A DNA stretch of 64,000 nt, taken from Mytilinidion resinicola (Eukaryota; Ascomycota; Dothideomycetes; Mytilinidiales; Mytilinidiaceae). Position 1 is the stretch's first letter, and every line of letters starts with the position of its first letter. Below are positions 24,977 to 36,683 of this stretch, in pieces. The position numbers and the translations under genes are program-made. The stretch is from NCBI RefSeq assembly GCF_010093595.1, contig NW_022985437.1, forward strand, positions 1,469,886-1,533,885, in the 5' to 3' direction. The notes under the pieces were generated by a model that was not told where the DNA came from, ran no database searches, and saw only the letters and a program-made list of their open reading frames with translations.

Positions 24977-25925
24977 TCACTTCTTCCTACCAGTAGCAAT
25001 CACCGCCTCACCATGACACACCACCTCCCCCTCCGCCCCAAAAATCTCCGTCAACCTCTTCTCTATAACCCCAGTCATGAGCGGCTTACACCGCTCCCTA
25101 TCCTCCTCACTCCAGTACACATTCTGAATAACCGTCAACGGCATAAAAAGCACCTTACTCGCAAACACCGCCGGCGTGCCACACTTAAACGTCCTCTTCT
25201 GCACCACCGCATCCACCGCCTCAAACCCCGCCGCGCTCAGCGTCTCCTTCGTCCACTGCGGCTCCCACCACCTCCCCTTCATAATCGTCCCCATGAACTC
25301 CGCCTCGCTCGGGTTCCGCGGCGGCCCCGGCAGCGTCTCCAGCGCATCGCGCACGAACTCGCGGTACCAGTCGATCGTGTGCCAGAACGCGAGGCCGACG
25401 GCGCCGCCGGGCGCGAGCACGCGGTGCAGTTCGGCGAGCGCGACGAGGGGGTCGGGCATGTGGCCGATGCCGAAGGTGCAGAAGGCGTGCGTGTAGGCTC
25501 CGGAGGGCAGTTTGGTGTCCTGCGTTTCGAAACGGTAGCAGTTAGCCTCGACTGCCGCGAGCAAGAGGGATGGGGGGGGGGGGTTTACGGACCATTCCGT
25601 CCATTATTTTCGCTTCTGTTCCTGTCCATCCTTGGTCTTTGATTCGGTTTTGCAGATGCGAGATCATGGCCTCAGATGTGTCGCCACACGTGACTTTGAG
25701 GTTTTTCCGCACGTCGTTCTGGTCGCTTAGGAGGTCGTAGAGCTGGTCCGCGACGACGCCGGTGCCGCACGCCATGTCGAAGACGGCGAGGGGGCTGCCG
25801 GAATGATTCTGAATACCGGCTTGCTCGAGCGCGGCGCGGGCAAAAGGGCCAGATGCTGCTTCTGCAAGCGCGTACATCTGGGCGACGGAGGGGTCGGCCC
25901 AGCCGGCGTTTACGTTGGAGGGCAT
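24977..25925 (-). CDS. Class I SAM-dependent methyltransferase
   Basis: Exons (minus) 25925-25589 and 25551-24977 give 303 aa. Motif I is VFDMACGTGVVA (residues about 48-59), then VTCGDTSEAMI, then the HMPDPLVALAELHRVLAPGG loop typical of UbiE/Coq5-like fungal enzymes. The intron (25552-25588) is only 37 nt and consists largely of a run of 12 C on the coding strand, with donor GTAAAC and acceptor GCAG. Removing it gives DGMVLEANCYRF in frame. If it is not an intron, a slip in the C run would also join the frames. The start was chosen at MPSNVNAGWADPSVAQMY, the usual beginning of the domain. Substrate unknown. Confidence 0.8.
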
Positions 25926-26810
25926 TGTTGCTGAGCGTTTTACGTAGTGAAGAGAAAATGATGGGTAGGGGTGTAAAGTAGAGAGAGAGAGAGACAAGAA
26001 ATGCAAAAGAATAGGTATTTATATACGCTTCATACCGCATCCCTCCCTCCCCACCCAAGCATACGGTCTTACATCACTCAACCACCCCTACGAGCTACAC
26101 CGACTCTAGCATCCAATCTTGTCTTCGAATCAGAGACAGAGGTGCGTAGATATCCTCAAGGTGTTTGGAATTTAGTAGTACTTTCGAGTTTTGGTGCTGA
26201 CATCCAGATAGCAGGGGAAAGAAGTCGCCGGCGCTAAGCCAAACGGAGACTTTTCAGAGACACTATCCACTTTTCACATTCGTTGCAGCTGAATACGCAT
26301 ACAGTGCGTGCGCTCTGTTTGGAAACAAGACGTCTTCTTTTACTCCGTGGGCTTCCGACTACAGCCTGCAACGAATCCGAGCGGAACGCATTCACTGCTT
26401 CAAATGGCGGAGGCAGATGTATGGATTAAGGTTCGCTAATTTCACTGCATTGAGGCGGGGCCGTGGCACTTTACATCAATTCGGCTTGATAAAGCAAAGA
26501 GCAAAGTTCATACGATATCAATGCACGTTCTGGATGCCATCGGAAGTATTTACAAATGTTATTCCATGTTCCATCAACAAGCCTCCGCCCTAGCTATCGT
26601 ACAAGTACGTTCCTAATTTTTGCAAAGCCAAGAAAGCGAAAAAGGTTACTCCTGAGGGTCTAGCGAATGCGACCGGGTATCCAAGTATTGAACCAGTAAT
26701 AGGAATTCGTTCATATCGTGAAGCGTGCGGAAAGGTCATGGTGTTGATGTGGTGGGAGCGAGTGAAGAAATGAGATGCGGATGATTGGTTGAATAATGCG
26801 CCAATGAGAT
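25926..26810. other. Intergenic: methyltransferase promoter and glucanase 3' side
   Basis: A short GA microsatellite lies at 25982-25993. No gene. Confidence 0.5.
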
Positions 26811-28266
26811 TTAGCCGCAGAGACCAGGGACTGTAAGAGCAAGTCAGCAAGGGCCCATTCCAACATCCATGAAGTCGACCCGAACAACATCGCAACAAAA
26901 ATGTAGTAAAGAAAGAGCTTGGGATCGAGGGACTTACCATTTCGGGTTGACACGGGCGATGGGAAGATACCCTCTGCCAACAGGTCCTGCATGTCCCACT
27001 CCGGTGCGGACTCCGTCTTCCAGGTCCACCAGATCCAGCCAGAGGCCTTCTCGAACGCATCTAGCTGCGCGTTGATGAAATTTTTTATATTCGACTTGTC
27101 GGCATCCGAGAGACCGGCGACAGTCCCAGTGTACTTTCCATCGCACGATCCAACGGAAGTCGATCCAGAGAAGGTACCATCGTAGCGAGCACCAATGCCG
27201 AGACCATTGAGCCACTTCGCGCAGTCGGTGATGGCGCCTGTGAACTCGCCTGCGATGGTCCATTTGCCGGTGCTTGCCATGTCGTTACCAAAGCTGCACG
27301 CGGTTGCCACGTGCTCGCTTGGAGACTGGGCGACGGCATCGTTGTCAAAGATCTCGTAATGGTGAGTGTCGAGGAGCAAACTCCACATGCCGGAGCCCCA
27401 GTCGCCCCAGTTCGTCACGCCTTGGAAGGCATCGTGGAAGGTAATGGCGACGTCGGAGTTCTTTAGGTTACCCCAGCCATCCATATAAAATTGGCGTACG
27501 GTGTCCATGTTCAGATCCCAACCCATAGGCTCGTTGACGAGCTCGATTGCGGCTACGGCGGGGTGGGAAGCGTGGTCGTCACGGATCTTGTTGAGAACGT
27601 TGATGGTTTGATCATAGGTATTACCTTGGGTCCAATCGATGGCGCCAAGGCGACCAGAATTGTCGAAGCCATTTTGGGACCCGGGTGCTTTGTCCCAGTC
27701 AGAATGATGAGTCGGAGCTGAAGAGAATAATTAACTTACCACCATGCAGGTCAATCATCACCTTCAGGCCCGCGCCCGCGGCCCAATCCAGAGACTTGCC
27801 CAAAACATCATACGCACCCTGGACGTACGGCTCGCCATCAATTGGGATCACACTCCAGTAGCCGATGGGGATTCGGACGTGGTTGATTCCGTGGCTTGCG
27901 ATCTGCTGGAAATCGTCTTCGGTGATCCACGAGTTCCAGTGATCAGAGAGGCGGCTGAGGGCCTCATCCTTTCCGAGGGTTTGGGTGAGAGTGTACTCGT
28001 CCTTGACGGTGTTGCTGTCGGCCCACTGCTCGAAGATGCTCGGCGTTATCCAGGGCTCCAGCACAAACCAGCCGCCGAGGTTCACGCCTCTGACTTTCTC
28101 TCCGTTATAGTCGAACTTGAGATCTCGCTTCACCGGAGTCCTAACAGGAATGAGTACGACCGAAATGGGACGAGCAATTGCACAAGACTTACATTGGTGC
28201 AGCATTGCTCAACGCGGCGCAGAGCAATAGCGCAGCCGTAGCAGCGGCTCTGAAGCTTCGGACCAT
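26811..28266 (-). CDS. Secreted exo-1,3-beta-glucanase, glycoside hydrolase family 5
   Basis: Cell-wall or extracellular enzyme releasing glucose from beta-1,3-glucan. Exons (minus) 28266-28193, 28140-27740, 27687-26938 and 26830-26811; 414 aa, family-typical. Introns of 52, 52 and 107 bp. The signal peptide (about residues 1-22) is followed by a KR dibasic site near residue 29, as in processed Exg1 enzymes. GVNLGGWFVLEPWI, GINHVRIPIGYW and IDLHGAPGSQNG are GH5_9 signatures. The acid/base Glu is about 211 in ELVNEPMG and the nucleophile Glu about 306 in IAGEFTGA. The last exon codes only for the final few residues (VPGLCG after STRN), supplying the conserved terminal Cys-Gly. Confidence 0.93.
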
Positions 28267-30006
28267 AGTCGCGGTGGTCACCAGTAACACGGTGGGTGGT
28301 GCTAAAGTGTGTGTGGTTAAGCGATGGTGTAGCAATGCCATTCACTGGCGATAGTAGCATAAAATAGTTGGTTAGGGATGAATTGCTGACGGCAGACGTG
28401 CAACGAAGCTTGAGCAAATACACATTGTTCGGGGCAAAGCTGATTTATAGCAGCTCCAGTCGAAGCCGTCGCGTGAAGGGCAGGAGCTCTCCACCACAGA
28501 CAAGATCAACATCAACAGCTCCCAACTTTCTTGCCGGGTTCATGACGCTGGAGAGAGGGCGTGGGCGCAGCCAGTGAGAGAGGAAGTACAGCCCCACCGT
28601 CTGACCTGCAGCGAACGGCAGGCGGCCTCTGACGCTGAGCTGGCGCGCGATGTGCATGGTGGTGAGCTCTCTTTGGGCGTCCGCCGAAGCGGCACGGAGG
28701 AACAAGCAACAGCTGGACAAACAAGCTGGTCCCCGAGCTTGCAGGCCCGGGACGCAGGGCTCACCTCGGCCCAGATGCGGCAGTCAGGTACCGCGTCGGG
28801 ATTGGCTGTCAGAGCGCGCTCATGATGCACGGCTTGCGGAGGGCTGGAGCCACGCCGTCTTGGGCGTTGCTTGGCTTGCGGCCTGCGTGCTTTGGGCCAC
28901 GATCGCCAGCCTGAGAAGCCGGTTGGAAGGTGTCATTATGCGGGGAAGCTCTGCGGTGTGGCGGCGTCCCTTGCGTGGTGAACCCGGTGACATAATGCAT
29001 GGAGCTGCTCACCGACTTCGGCACACGAGACAAGAGTCAGTAGCAGCCTCGGAAGTGGCAGTGACCGCGCCCTAGACTTCCAGCACACGATAGCAGACTA
29101 TGAATATCTCCTTTGGCAGGGCCAAGGTGGCTGTGGAGAAGGCTCTTGTACCTGTGCCCTGTCATCCGACTCCTTCGTGAGAACGGAAGCCGAGCCACAG
29201 TCAGCACTGAGAAGCATCAAGCACGCCGCAGACCGGCATCTTCCATGGCAGCTGCCCGATCCTCATCCCCCACCACGAGCCAAAGTGACACTGAAACGAT
29301 CTGCTTCCCACCGACCACGCGCTGGCCGCCATCGCGCACCCATGGCGTCACACCGCGAACATCATCGCCGCAAGCCCGGCAGATCCTCACCCTCCAGCTT
29401 CAGCGCCCGCGATTTCGGCCTCTGACTGCAAATGGGGCAGGTCACAAGCGCGAGCCGATCGCTGGCCCGCTCTGGGAAGAAGTGGTGCCGTTGTAAGGTG
29501 TGTATTTATGGTTAGGTAATGACGGTGCGGGCAGCTTATAGTGCTGCACCTATTAGAGCGCCTATAGAAGGCGCCTCGCTGTCATATACTCTAATTTATT
29601 GCCGGGCCTAAGCTACTGCGGCTGAAATGCGGGTTTTTTCTGACTTGTCATCTGATGAGAGTAGTACTGCTTGTGCGGGTGGTGTAGTAGCACTGAGACT
29701 TCACGATGCGGAGAATCTCGGCTTTCTAAGTTAGGAAGCTGCTTGCATCAGCTGAGCCGACGAAGTTTCGTGTGTAGGATCTGTGATGGAGTTGATTTGA
29801 AGCGTTTGCATGTCACACAGCATCGTCGAGTCCGTGATGACAGTGTGCGGAGTCGAAGATGTAGGTGGTATCGCCATGGAGAATTGAGGCCGAGGTTGAA
29901 TCACTGACCTCACTGTGGTATATTGTGCACTGTTGCTCACCGAGCCCATCCACTAAAGCATGCATAATGGCGTAAACATATATACTCCAACTGCGCAAAC
30001 GCTCCG
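28267..30006. other. Intergenic, 1.7 kb, glucanase promoter
   Basis: GC-rich on the left, with several overlapping open frames lacking any domain. Small inverted repeats near 29532-29600 (GCAGC...GCTGC, ATTAGAG...CTCTAAT) were seen. I find no convincing gene. Confidence 0.5.
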
Positions 30007-31070
30007 TCACGTAGTCGATGCCAGCCCCGGAGACAGAGGTTTCCTCCCATAGACCACGTGCAGGTTGCAGTACGAGTGCACTTGTCGGTTCTTCAAGTCT
30101 TTTCGGACGCCTGCTAGATGGACCTGCGTTGCCTCGTTGCTCCAGCCCAATACGCGTGTAAATAACGCCAAGGAATATGCCTCAACTGCCATGAGCAGCG
30201 AGCACAGGTTGTATCGACCGATTTCCTTCATCCTCGGGTCTTTGGGCCATGGAGATGATGGAACCTATAATAGTGTAAGTGTCAGAATCATATCACAGTC
30301 TGTGACCTAGGACAAGTATCCACCTTGTAAATGTCATCCGTCACATCCTCAAACCCAGCATCAATCATTGTCTGTTTATGCGTCTCGGCAATGTTCATCG
30401 GCTTCTTGAACATCTCGCTCGCCTTGTGCAGATGCTCTATGTATTCGCAAAACGTAGGCGCCAGTTTCAGTGTGTCGTCGTCCGACTTCAGCGTTACCTC
30501 GAATTCCTGTAGCTCGAGCCACCCCCCAGGCGCCAAGTGTTCATACGCCTGTCGCATCAGCTTAGGCCAGTCGCTGATCGATCCGCCCAAGTCGCGAGTG
30601 TGGATGTAGTCAAAAGGTTTGCTGTAGACCCACGGGAATTCCGCATTTTCGATCTGAAAGTGCAGATTGGGTGGCACCCATGAAGGCTGAATGGGTGAGA
30701 GATCCGTTCCAAGAACTTCAGCTTCGGGCATATCATCAGCAAAGTCAATGGCCCAGATCCCAGTTCCTGTGCCGACGTCGATGACTCTCTGTGGGTTCTT
30801 GATGGGCGCGAGAAACAGCTTGCCGCCTAGTGTGAGGTTGCGAACGTGGTGTAGGAGGTCCTGCCGGTCTTGCTCAGCCTCGTCGTTTGGCAGCACGTAT
30901 TCGCCCTCGCGATAGCCGTGATATCTGCGACCGTTCTCATACTTGTAGTTCTTCACTGCAGATGCTAGAGAGGTGCTGTAGCTCGACGTGTCTGAGAAGC
31001 TGTCATCAACGCCCGAGTCGTTAGAGTCAGCCTCGAGCAGCTGGGCGGGCGGGTCAGTGGCTGTCGCCAT
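30007..31070 (-). CDS. LaeA-like / TAM-domain methyltransferase
   Basis: Exons (minus) 31070-30324 and 30264-30007 (intron 59 bp) give 334 aa. A Ser/Asp-rich N-terminus is followed by the LaeA-family block YKYENGRRYHGYREGEYVLPNDE (residues 43-65), then motif I RVIDVGTGTGIWAIDFA, then VLGTDLSPIQPSWVPPN and the C-terminal PWPKDPRMKEIGRYN. The family includes the secondary-metabolism regulator LaeA, but most paralogues have unknown substrates; this may well be one of them. A complete DNA transposon begins 168 bp upstream of its ATG. Confidence 0.88.
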
Positions 31071-31237
31071 GATGTCTGGTGGGATGGAGGTTAGGAAGAT
31101 AAGGAGGCCTCAGCGGCGGCAGAAGCTCCGGCGGACATGACGACTTCATATACCTCACGCGGTTTTTTCTTCTAGGGCTGGGTAGGCAACGTGTGGGACC
31201 CTTGGACTCCCGGGAACCTGGGTTGGTGTGGAAGCTA

Positions 31238-31275
31238 CAAGGGGGCTACCTGAGCGGGCTGCCGGCGCTCCCTGC
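31238..31275 (+). repeat. Left terminal inverted repeat of the Tc1 element
   Basis: 38 bp, identical to the reverse complement of 32562-32599. Starts directly after a TA dinucleotide. Confidence 0.95.
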
Positions 31276-31338
31276 AAGCGTCTCTGTTAGTGCTTACAAT
31301 CGCCACATCGCCACATGAAAACAGTGCTTATTCAGTAA

Positions 31339-32448
31339 CTAATATTTCGTTGGGCCGCCATCAGCAGCAATTACAGCAAGGCAACGCTCCCTCATATTGC
31401 CCGTATACTTTTCAAATTCTTCGGGCTCAAGCTTCTCCCATTCCTCCTCAGCGTACTGCCGTACTTCCTCCTTTGTTGTAGGAAACCGGCGTTGTATTCT
31501 CCCCTTCAACAGCCGCCAAACGTTCTCAATTGGATTCAAATCAGGGGAATTCGCCGGCCATTCCATTACAAGCATGCCGTTCTGTTCCCAGGCCAGGCGC
31601 GTCGCTTTTGCTGAGTGAATTGAGGCATTATCCTCTACAAGAATAGGCTGGTGTCGTAGTGTCTGCCATAATTCCCATGCAAAAGTCTTGATATTGGGGC
31701 ATATATAGGTACGGTAGACGTCGCCGTTTATCGTCTTTCTCTTGTATCCCAGTTCAATTGACCAGTCCTTTTCAAAAACAACCAAAGGCCCCTTATTCCT
31801 ATGGGAGATGCTGCCATGAATCATCCAGCTAGAATACCCCCTAAATTTAGGGACACAGCAATTAATATCGTATTTCTCCTCAGCACGCCTAGTAACAAAG
31901 ATCTGGCCTCCTCCGGTTCGAATGGACGCTTCATCGGTCCAAATTACTGCTGCCCACATCTCGGGAGTCCATTCCAGATGAGAATAGGCCCATTTAAGAC
32001 GGGCCTCTCGCTGCTCAGGCGTGATAAGGGGCTTCTCTGTTGCAACACGCCGGAAATAGCCCTCTTTTTCAAATGCCTTATATAGGGATCGCTTGCAGGC
32101 AGAGACCCCCTCTAGCATTGCAATCTCCTCTAACGGCTTCCTTCGGTGGATACGATCAAGCTTAGCCCGGGCAATAAGGCGCTGTCGAGTTGGAGTATCA
32201 AGATTCGGTTTTCTCCCTCTCTGTTTTTGAGGGGTCCACGGATTCTGGAGAGAGAGAGCATTGGATATAGTTCTGTAAGGCACACCAAGAGAGGAACCGA
32301 TCCTTCGGTTATTCCAGCCAGCGTATCGAGAGAGGGAGAAAGCAATATCACGCTCTCGGTAGGAGAGACGGGTGCCCGGATCTCGAAGAATAGGATATTG
32401 AATTGGCCGTGGATGGTGGCCATTGTTCCGGCGTACAAGATTCGGCAT
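31339..32448 (-). CDS. Tc1-family DDE transposase (DD34E)
   Basis: Intronless, 369 aa, no stop or shift. An N-terminal helix-turn-helix region (about residues 28-125) includes a GRPR-like GRKPN linker near 78-82 between two DNA-binding halves. The catalytic triad is Asp172 (WTDEAS), Asp273 (VEDNASIHSA) and Glu308 (SPDLNPIENVWR), with 34 residues between the second and third, which is the Tc1 spacing. It should cut and paste the element whose inverted repeats flank it. Confidence 0.95.
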   Translation of the reverse strand: MPNLVRRNNGHHPRPIQYPILRDPGTRLSYRERDIAFSLSRYAGWNNRRIGSSLGVPYRTISNALSLQNPWTPQKQRGRKPNLDTPTRQRLIARAKLDRIHRRKPLEEIAMLEGVSACKRSLYKAFEKEGYFRRVATEKPLITPEQREARLKWAYSHLEWTPEMWAAVIWTDEASIRTGGGQIFVTRRAEEKYDINCCVPKFRGYSSWMIHGSISHRNKGPLVVFEKDWSIELGYKRKTINGDVYRTYICPNIKTFAWELWQTLRHQPILVEDNASIHSAKATRLAWEQNGMLVMEWPANSPDLNPIENVWRLLKGRIQRRFPTTKEEVRQYAEEEWEKLEPEEFEKYTGNMRERCLAVIAADGGPTKY

Positions 32449-32561
32449 TTTTATGATATAAAATACAAGGGCCCCTGCCGTTGTTTTATATTATCTAGCT
32501 ATTCTGGTGGCTTCTGCAGATTTATAATACGCTTACTGTGGCTAAAACAACGCCAGCGCTA

Positions 32562-32599
32562 GCAGGGAGCGCCGGCAGCCCGCTCAGGTAGCCCCCTTG
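32562..32599 (-). repeat. Right terminal inverted repeat of the Tc1 element
   Basis: 38 bp, identical in reverse complement to 31238-31275. Followed by TA. Confidence 0.95.
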
Positions 32600-33250
32600 T
32601 AGGAATGTGGCTTCAGCTGGGTTTCTACGGATCTATTCTCGCCAAAAACGCGGTTCGTCCTCGCCGAGGACGCTCTCGATGACCGTGATGCATAGGCAAG
32701 TGTATAAGCTGCATTTTGACACAATTATTAGGTAGGACTACGACGAAGCGTGGAATAGAAGGGAGGCAAGAGGGAAATGTCACCCGCAAAGTATGGTACA
32801 CCGTTGGCGCACGGGCGGGAACGGCGGGAACTAGAATCTCGACAACGGCGCGAGCTGTCGAGCTGAAGAGCTGAAAAGAAACCATGGTTCGTATATTGGG
32901 CCGTCGGACCCTTAGTTTCTACAGAGAATGCACATTGCCGTACTCAGCGGCCAAGTTAGCGCTTTCTCATCGTGATATTACTTACCTCCACAGGTCCTTT
33001 ACTTTCATAGTCCGCGCACGTCACCCCTAGCGCTCACCTCGCGTGGAGAAGGAGATAAGACGCCGCAGCGGGGACTGGCAAGCCAAATCCGTAAAGGAAC
33101 GCCTGCAGGCGCCTAAAGCATGCCTCTTGAACCGTCATGCGGCCCGGTCCTCTCGAGGGATCCCGGCTGCTTGAAACCCGGACATCATCGTCCGCTCAGC
33201 ACTGTTCACTGTCGTACAACCACGTTTCAACGCCTCTCCAGCAAGCAGTC
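32600..33250. other. Intergenic, P450 promoter side
   Basis: Holds sequence originally joined to the region upstream of the LaeA-like gene before the transposon inserted, plus the P450 promoter. No gene. Confidence 0.5.
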
Positions 33251-35179
33251 ATGTCAGCATGGCTGACAGGTACCGCGTGGTCGGGAAACCCGGCCGTTCT
33301 TCTCGCGGGCGCTTTTGTTCTATTGGTAGGTTCAACTTCTGAACGCTCTCTGTGGACAGGTTCCCTGGTTGAGCAAACAGAGTCCTTCCAACCGTTGATC
33401 GAAACCACCAGGACCCTTGTTGTCAACTAGTACGATGGCTAACGTTTTTCACAGTTTTTACTACAATGGGTGTACAAAGTAGTGTATAATCTCTATCTAG
33501 CCCCACTGCGGAACTTCCCTGGACCAAAGTTGTGGGCCGTCTCGCGCCTTCCCTACGCACTCTCTGTCACGAGAGGTCACCACCATGTGAGTAACAGGAT
33601 TATTCCCAGTCATACCTCAAGGAAGTTTAGTGACCCCGTTAGCTTGATATTCTAGAACTACACAAGCGCTATGGCTCTGTAGTTCGCATCTCGCCTCACG
33701 AATTAGCCTTCAACTCTGCCCAAGCGTTCCGAGACATATATGGATTTCGCCCTGGACATCAAAGCTTCAGGAAGGATAGGACCCATTACGTCTATCCTCC
33801 GAATGGGGTCGACCATCTCGTGTCTGCCGTCGATGATGGCGTACACGCAAGACACCGTAGACTCCTCGCGAATGTCTTCAGTGAGCGAGAGTTGAGAGCA
33901 CAGGAGCCTCTGATCCGAGGTTATGTAGACCTCTTGATCTCTAAGCTGCAGCTCCAGATCCAGGAAGGGAAGGGGGCCAGTGTCGACATAAGGAGCTGGT
34001 TCAACTACACGACCTTTGACGTCACAGGCGACTTGATGTTTGGAGAGTCCTTCGGCTGTTTACGAGACAGCCAACTGCATCCTTGGATAGCCCTAATATT
34101 CGCATCGATGAAGGCCCTTGCTTTCCTGGGCGCGGTCAATCAGTACCCTGCTTTTAGTGCGGTCTTGCAAAAGATGATACCTGCAAGTATCATTCAGAAG
34201 GGAGTCGACCATTTCAACCTTAGCGCAAGAAAAGTCGATCGGCGCCTAGAGATGGGCGCTGAAAGACCGGACTTCGTGTCTGCCATACTCAAGAACGGAT
34301 TGAGTGAAAAGGAGGGACAATATGCCGAGGCTGAGACGATAATGACGAGAGCTGAGATTCACTCAAACGCCTTTATGTATGTGAGGCCCGATACCGATTT
34401 CGATTATTCGTTTGTGCTGACATGAGATAAGCTTGATTGTTGCAGGCAGTGAGACATCTGCGACACTTTTGAGTGGTGCCATATACTACCTCTGCAAGAA
34501 TCCGTCAACTATGGAAAAAGTCCTGGAAGAGATCAGGAACGCGTTCACTGCAGACAACGACATCACCTTTTCGAAAGCCACGACACTGTCATACCTCAAC
34601 GCCGTGATTGAGGAATCGCTTCGAATCTATCCACCATTCGTGACCAGCCTGGCGCGACTCGCTCCTGCAGGAGGTGATACCGTTGACGGCCATTTCATTC
34701 CCGAGAACGTGAGTTGCTAGTTTCGACGAATCTAATCTCATTTGAAAACGGAAAAACTGACCAGTCCAATAGACAACCGTGGCGTGTCACCACTACGCAT
34801 CGTATCATTCCCCTTCGAATTTTGTGTCGCCGGATGATTTTGTTCCGGAAAGGTGGCTCGACACAGACTCGCGATTTGCAGAGGACAAGAAAGATACCGT
34901 CCAAGCTTTCAGTCTTGGGCCAAGGAACTGCATAGGAAAGAAGTGAGTAGAATCCCTGTTGCGCCTCCCATCTTGGATGGTCCTTGAGTAAGACCTCATA
35001 TTGACCTCTTGCGTAGTTTGGCGTATGCCGAAATTCGCTTGATTCTATGCAAGGTTCTTTTCAATTTCGACATTGCACTCTGCCCTGAAAGCGAACATTG
35101 GAAGGATCAAGAGGTCTACTTTCTTTGGGACAAGCCCCCTTTAGTGGTGAGTCTGACGGAGAGAGCCGTGACAGTATAG
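33251..35179 (+). CDS. Cytochrome P450 monooxygenase
   Basis: Six exons: 33251-33325, 33455-33590, 33656-34376, 34432-34708, 34773-34942 and 35017-35179; 513 aa. Introns 129, 65, 55, 64 and 74 bp. Residues about 10-32 form the ER membrane anchor, followed by the proline-rich hinge (LRNFPGPKLWAVSRLPY). The I-helix motif VAGSETSAT, the ExxR pair EESLRIYPP, the PERW region and the haem loop FSLGPRNCIGKN (Cys about 456) are all intact. The overall pattern resembles CYP65-type enzymes (isotrichodermin C-15 hydroxylase-like). The second donor was set at 33591 because the alternative GTGAGT at 33587 breaks frame. Substrate unknown. Confidence 0.93.
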
Positions 35180-35588
35180 GATTACTATTGCAGATGATAC
35201 ATACATTACTTCGCGGAAGAGTAGACAGGAACTTCGAACCAGCATTTTCAAGTTTTAACGAGCTTAGTTAATAAACGAATTGAAGATGCGACTGAAGAGC
35301 AGCTGAAGGGTGAAGTCCTGCGCGTTTCCGCATCAGACGCTCTTAAAAGTCCGGGCCTCTCTAGAATTTCTAATTGTGCTCAAAGTATATCCAGGTCATG
35401 CAACCGTGATGAAGATACTATTGAGTGAAAGCGGCGGAGATGGAGCGTATTGTCGAGAGTTGTAGAAGCTTCTCGGCGCTCGTAGTGGCAGTGGCGCACC
35501 ACCTCTCAACTTCGTCATCGCCCGCACCTTTAAACCACCACCATCCCCACCTCTCCAACGACATCTTACCCCATCGAACTCAATCAAG
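35180..35588. other. Intergenic, promoter of the BI-1/GHITM-like gene
   Basis: 409 bp between two plus-strand genes. Nothing identified apart from ordinary spacer. Confidence 0.5.
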
Positions 35589-36683
35589 ATGGCGTTCGTC
35601 CTACCGCGCACCTTCACCATCTCGGCGACCCTAAAGCAGGCGCCAAAAGCTTCGCGGTCCGCTTTCCGCGCCTTCCACAGCTCGCCACCGAAAACCTCGA
35701 ACTTCTTCATATCCAAGACCTCAAACTTCTCCACATCTAAGCCCATCGCGCCCGCGCTCTCCAAGTCCCAAAATGTTTTCCGTGCCACCTTCAGGAGGAC
35801 GTACATGCAGCAGGCGCCCCCTATCGCCCCGACCGGCGACCTACGACAGCGTCTTCTATACGGTGCTGGCATCTTTGGGGGAACACTTCTCGCTATAAAT
35901 CTGGTGTTTAACCGTGAGACGCGAGAGGATGGCGGCATGCCTGTCTACGAGCGAAGCTACTTGAACGACACCTTTCTGCATACGGGGTTGGGAATCGGTA
36001 TTATTGGTGTGGCGGCGCGAACGCTGCACATGAACGGATGGAGCTACAGGCTCATGGCAATGAACCCGTGGGTGGTTCTGGGCGTTGGACTAGTCGGTAG
36101 CATTGGGACTATGTACGGGACTATGGCTACAAGCCCTACAAAGTGAGTATTTTTCCAGATGAACGGATTTTACGGTATGAGATACTAACAAAGACACAGC
36201 TACATCCAAAAGTACACCCTCTGGACCGGCTTCAACATCACGCAAGCCCTCCTCCTCTCGCCCCTCATGTTCTACAATCCCGCCATCCTCGCCCGCGCCG
36301 GTCTCTACACCGTCGGCATGATGGGCAGCATCGCCTTCGTTGGCGCCACCGCCAAGCAGGAGAAGTACCTGTACCTCGGCGGACCACTCCTCGCCGGCGT
36401 GGCCATCGTCGCCCTCTCTGGTCTGGCGCCTATGGTCATCCCCGCTACCGCTGCCCGCACGCTCATGTGGACTGAGAACATCTGGCTATACGGCGGTCTC
36501 GCCGTCTTCGGAGGCTTCACGCTGTACGATGTGCAGAAGGTGCTGCACCATGCTCGACTCGCGGAGCGTGGTGTGATTGCCAAGGACCCGGTCAATGAGT
36601 CTGTCAGCCTGGAGCTTGACTTTATCAACATCTTCATCCGGATGGTGCAGATTCTGGCTATGCAGGGGAACAGGAGGAAGTAG
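35589..36683 (+). CDS. Mitochondrial Bax-inhibitor-1 family protein (GHITM/TMBIM5-like)
   Basis: Exons 35589-36142 and 36200-36683 (intron 57 bp) give 345 aa. The first 70 residues are rich in Arg, Lys, Ser and Phe with almost no acidic residues (e.g. FRAFHSSPPK), a strong mitochondrial presequence. About seven or eight membrane segments follow in BI-1 arrangement, ending with LYDVQKVLHHARL and the conserved LDFINIFIRMVQILA near the C-terminus. GHITM-type proteins sit in the inner mitochondrial membrane and affect cristae shape and cation exchange. Role in this organism is inferred from family only. Confidence 0.92.

Larger units (their letters stand above)
31238..32599 (-). mobile_element. 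Complete Tc1/mariner-type transposon with intact transposase
   Basis: Element of 1362 bp bounded by TA dinucleotides (31236-31237 and 32600-32601), the expected target-site duplication. Perfect 38-bp terminal inverted repeats at 31238-31275 and 32562-32599 begin CAAGGGGGCTACCTGAGCGG. Identity of both arms and the unbroken transposase suggest a recent insertion. It sits between the LaeA-like gene (31070, minus) and the P450 (33251, plus). Confidence 0.95.

Noticed and set aside
29532..29600. Small nested inverted repeats between the glucanase and LaeA-like genes
   Set aside because: Stems of only 5-7 bp; expected by chance and with no element boundaries.
30007..35179. A secondary-metabolite cluster (LaeA-like methyltransferase plus P450)
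   Set aside because: No PKS, NRPS, terpene synthase or other backbone enzyme is near; neighbours are housekeeping genes.
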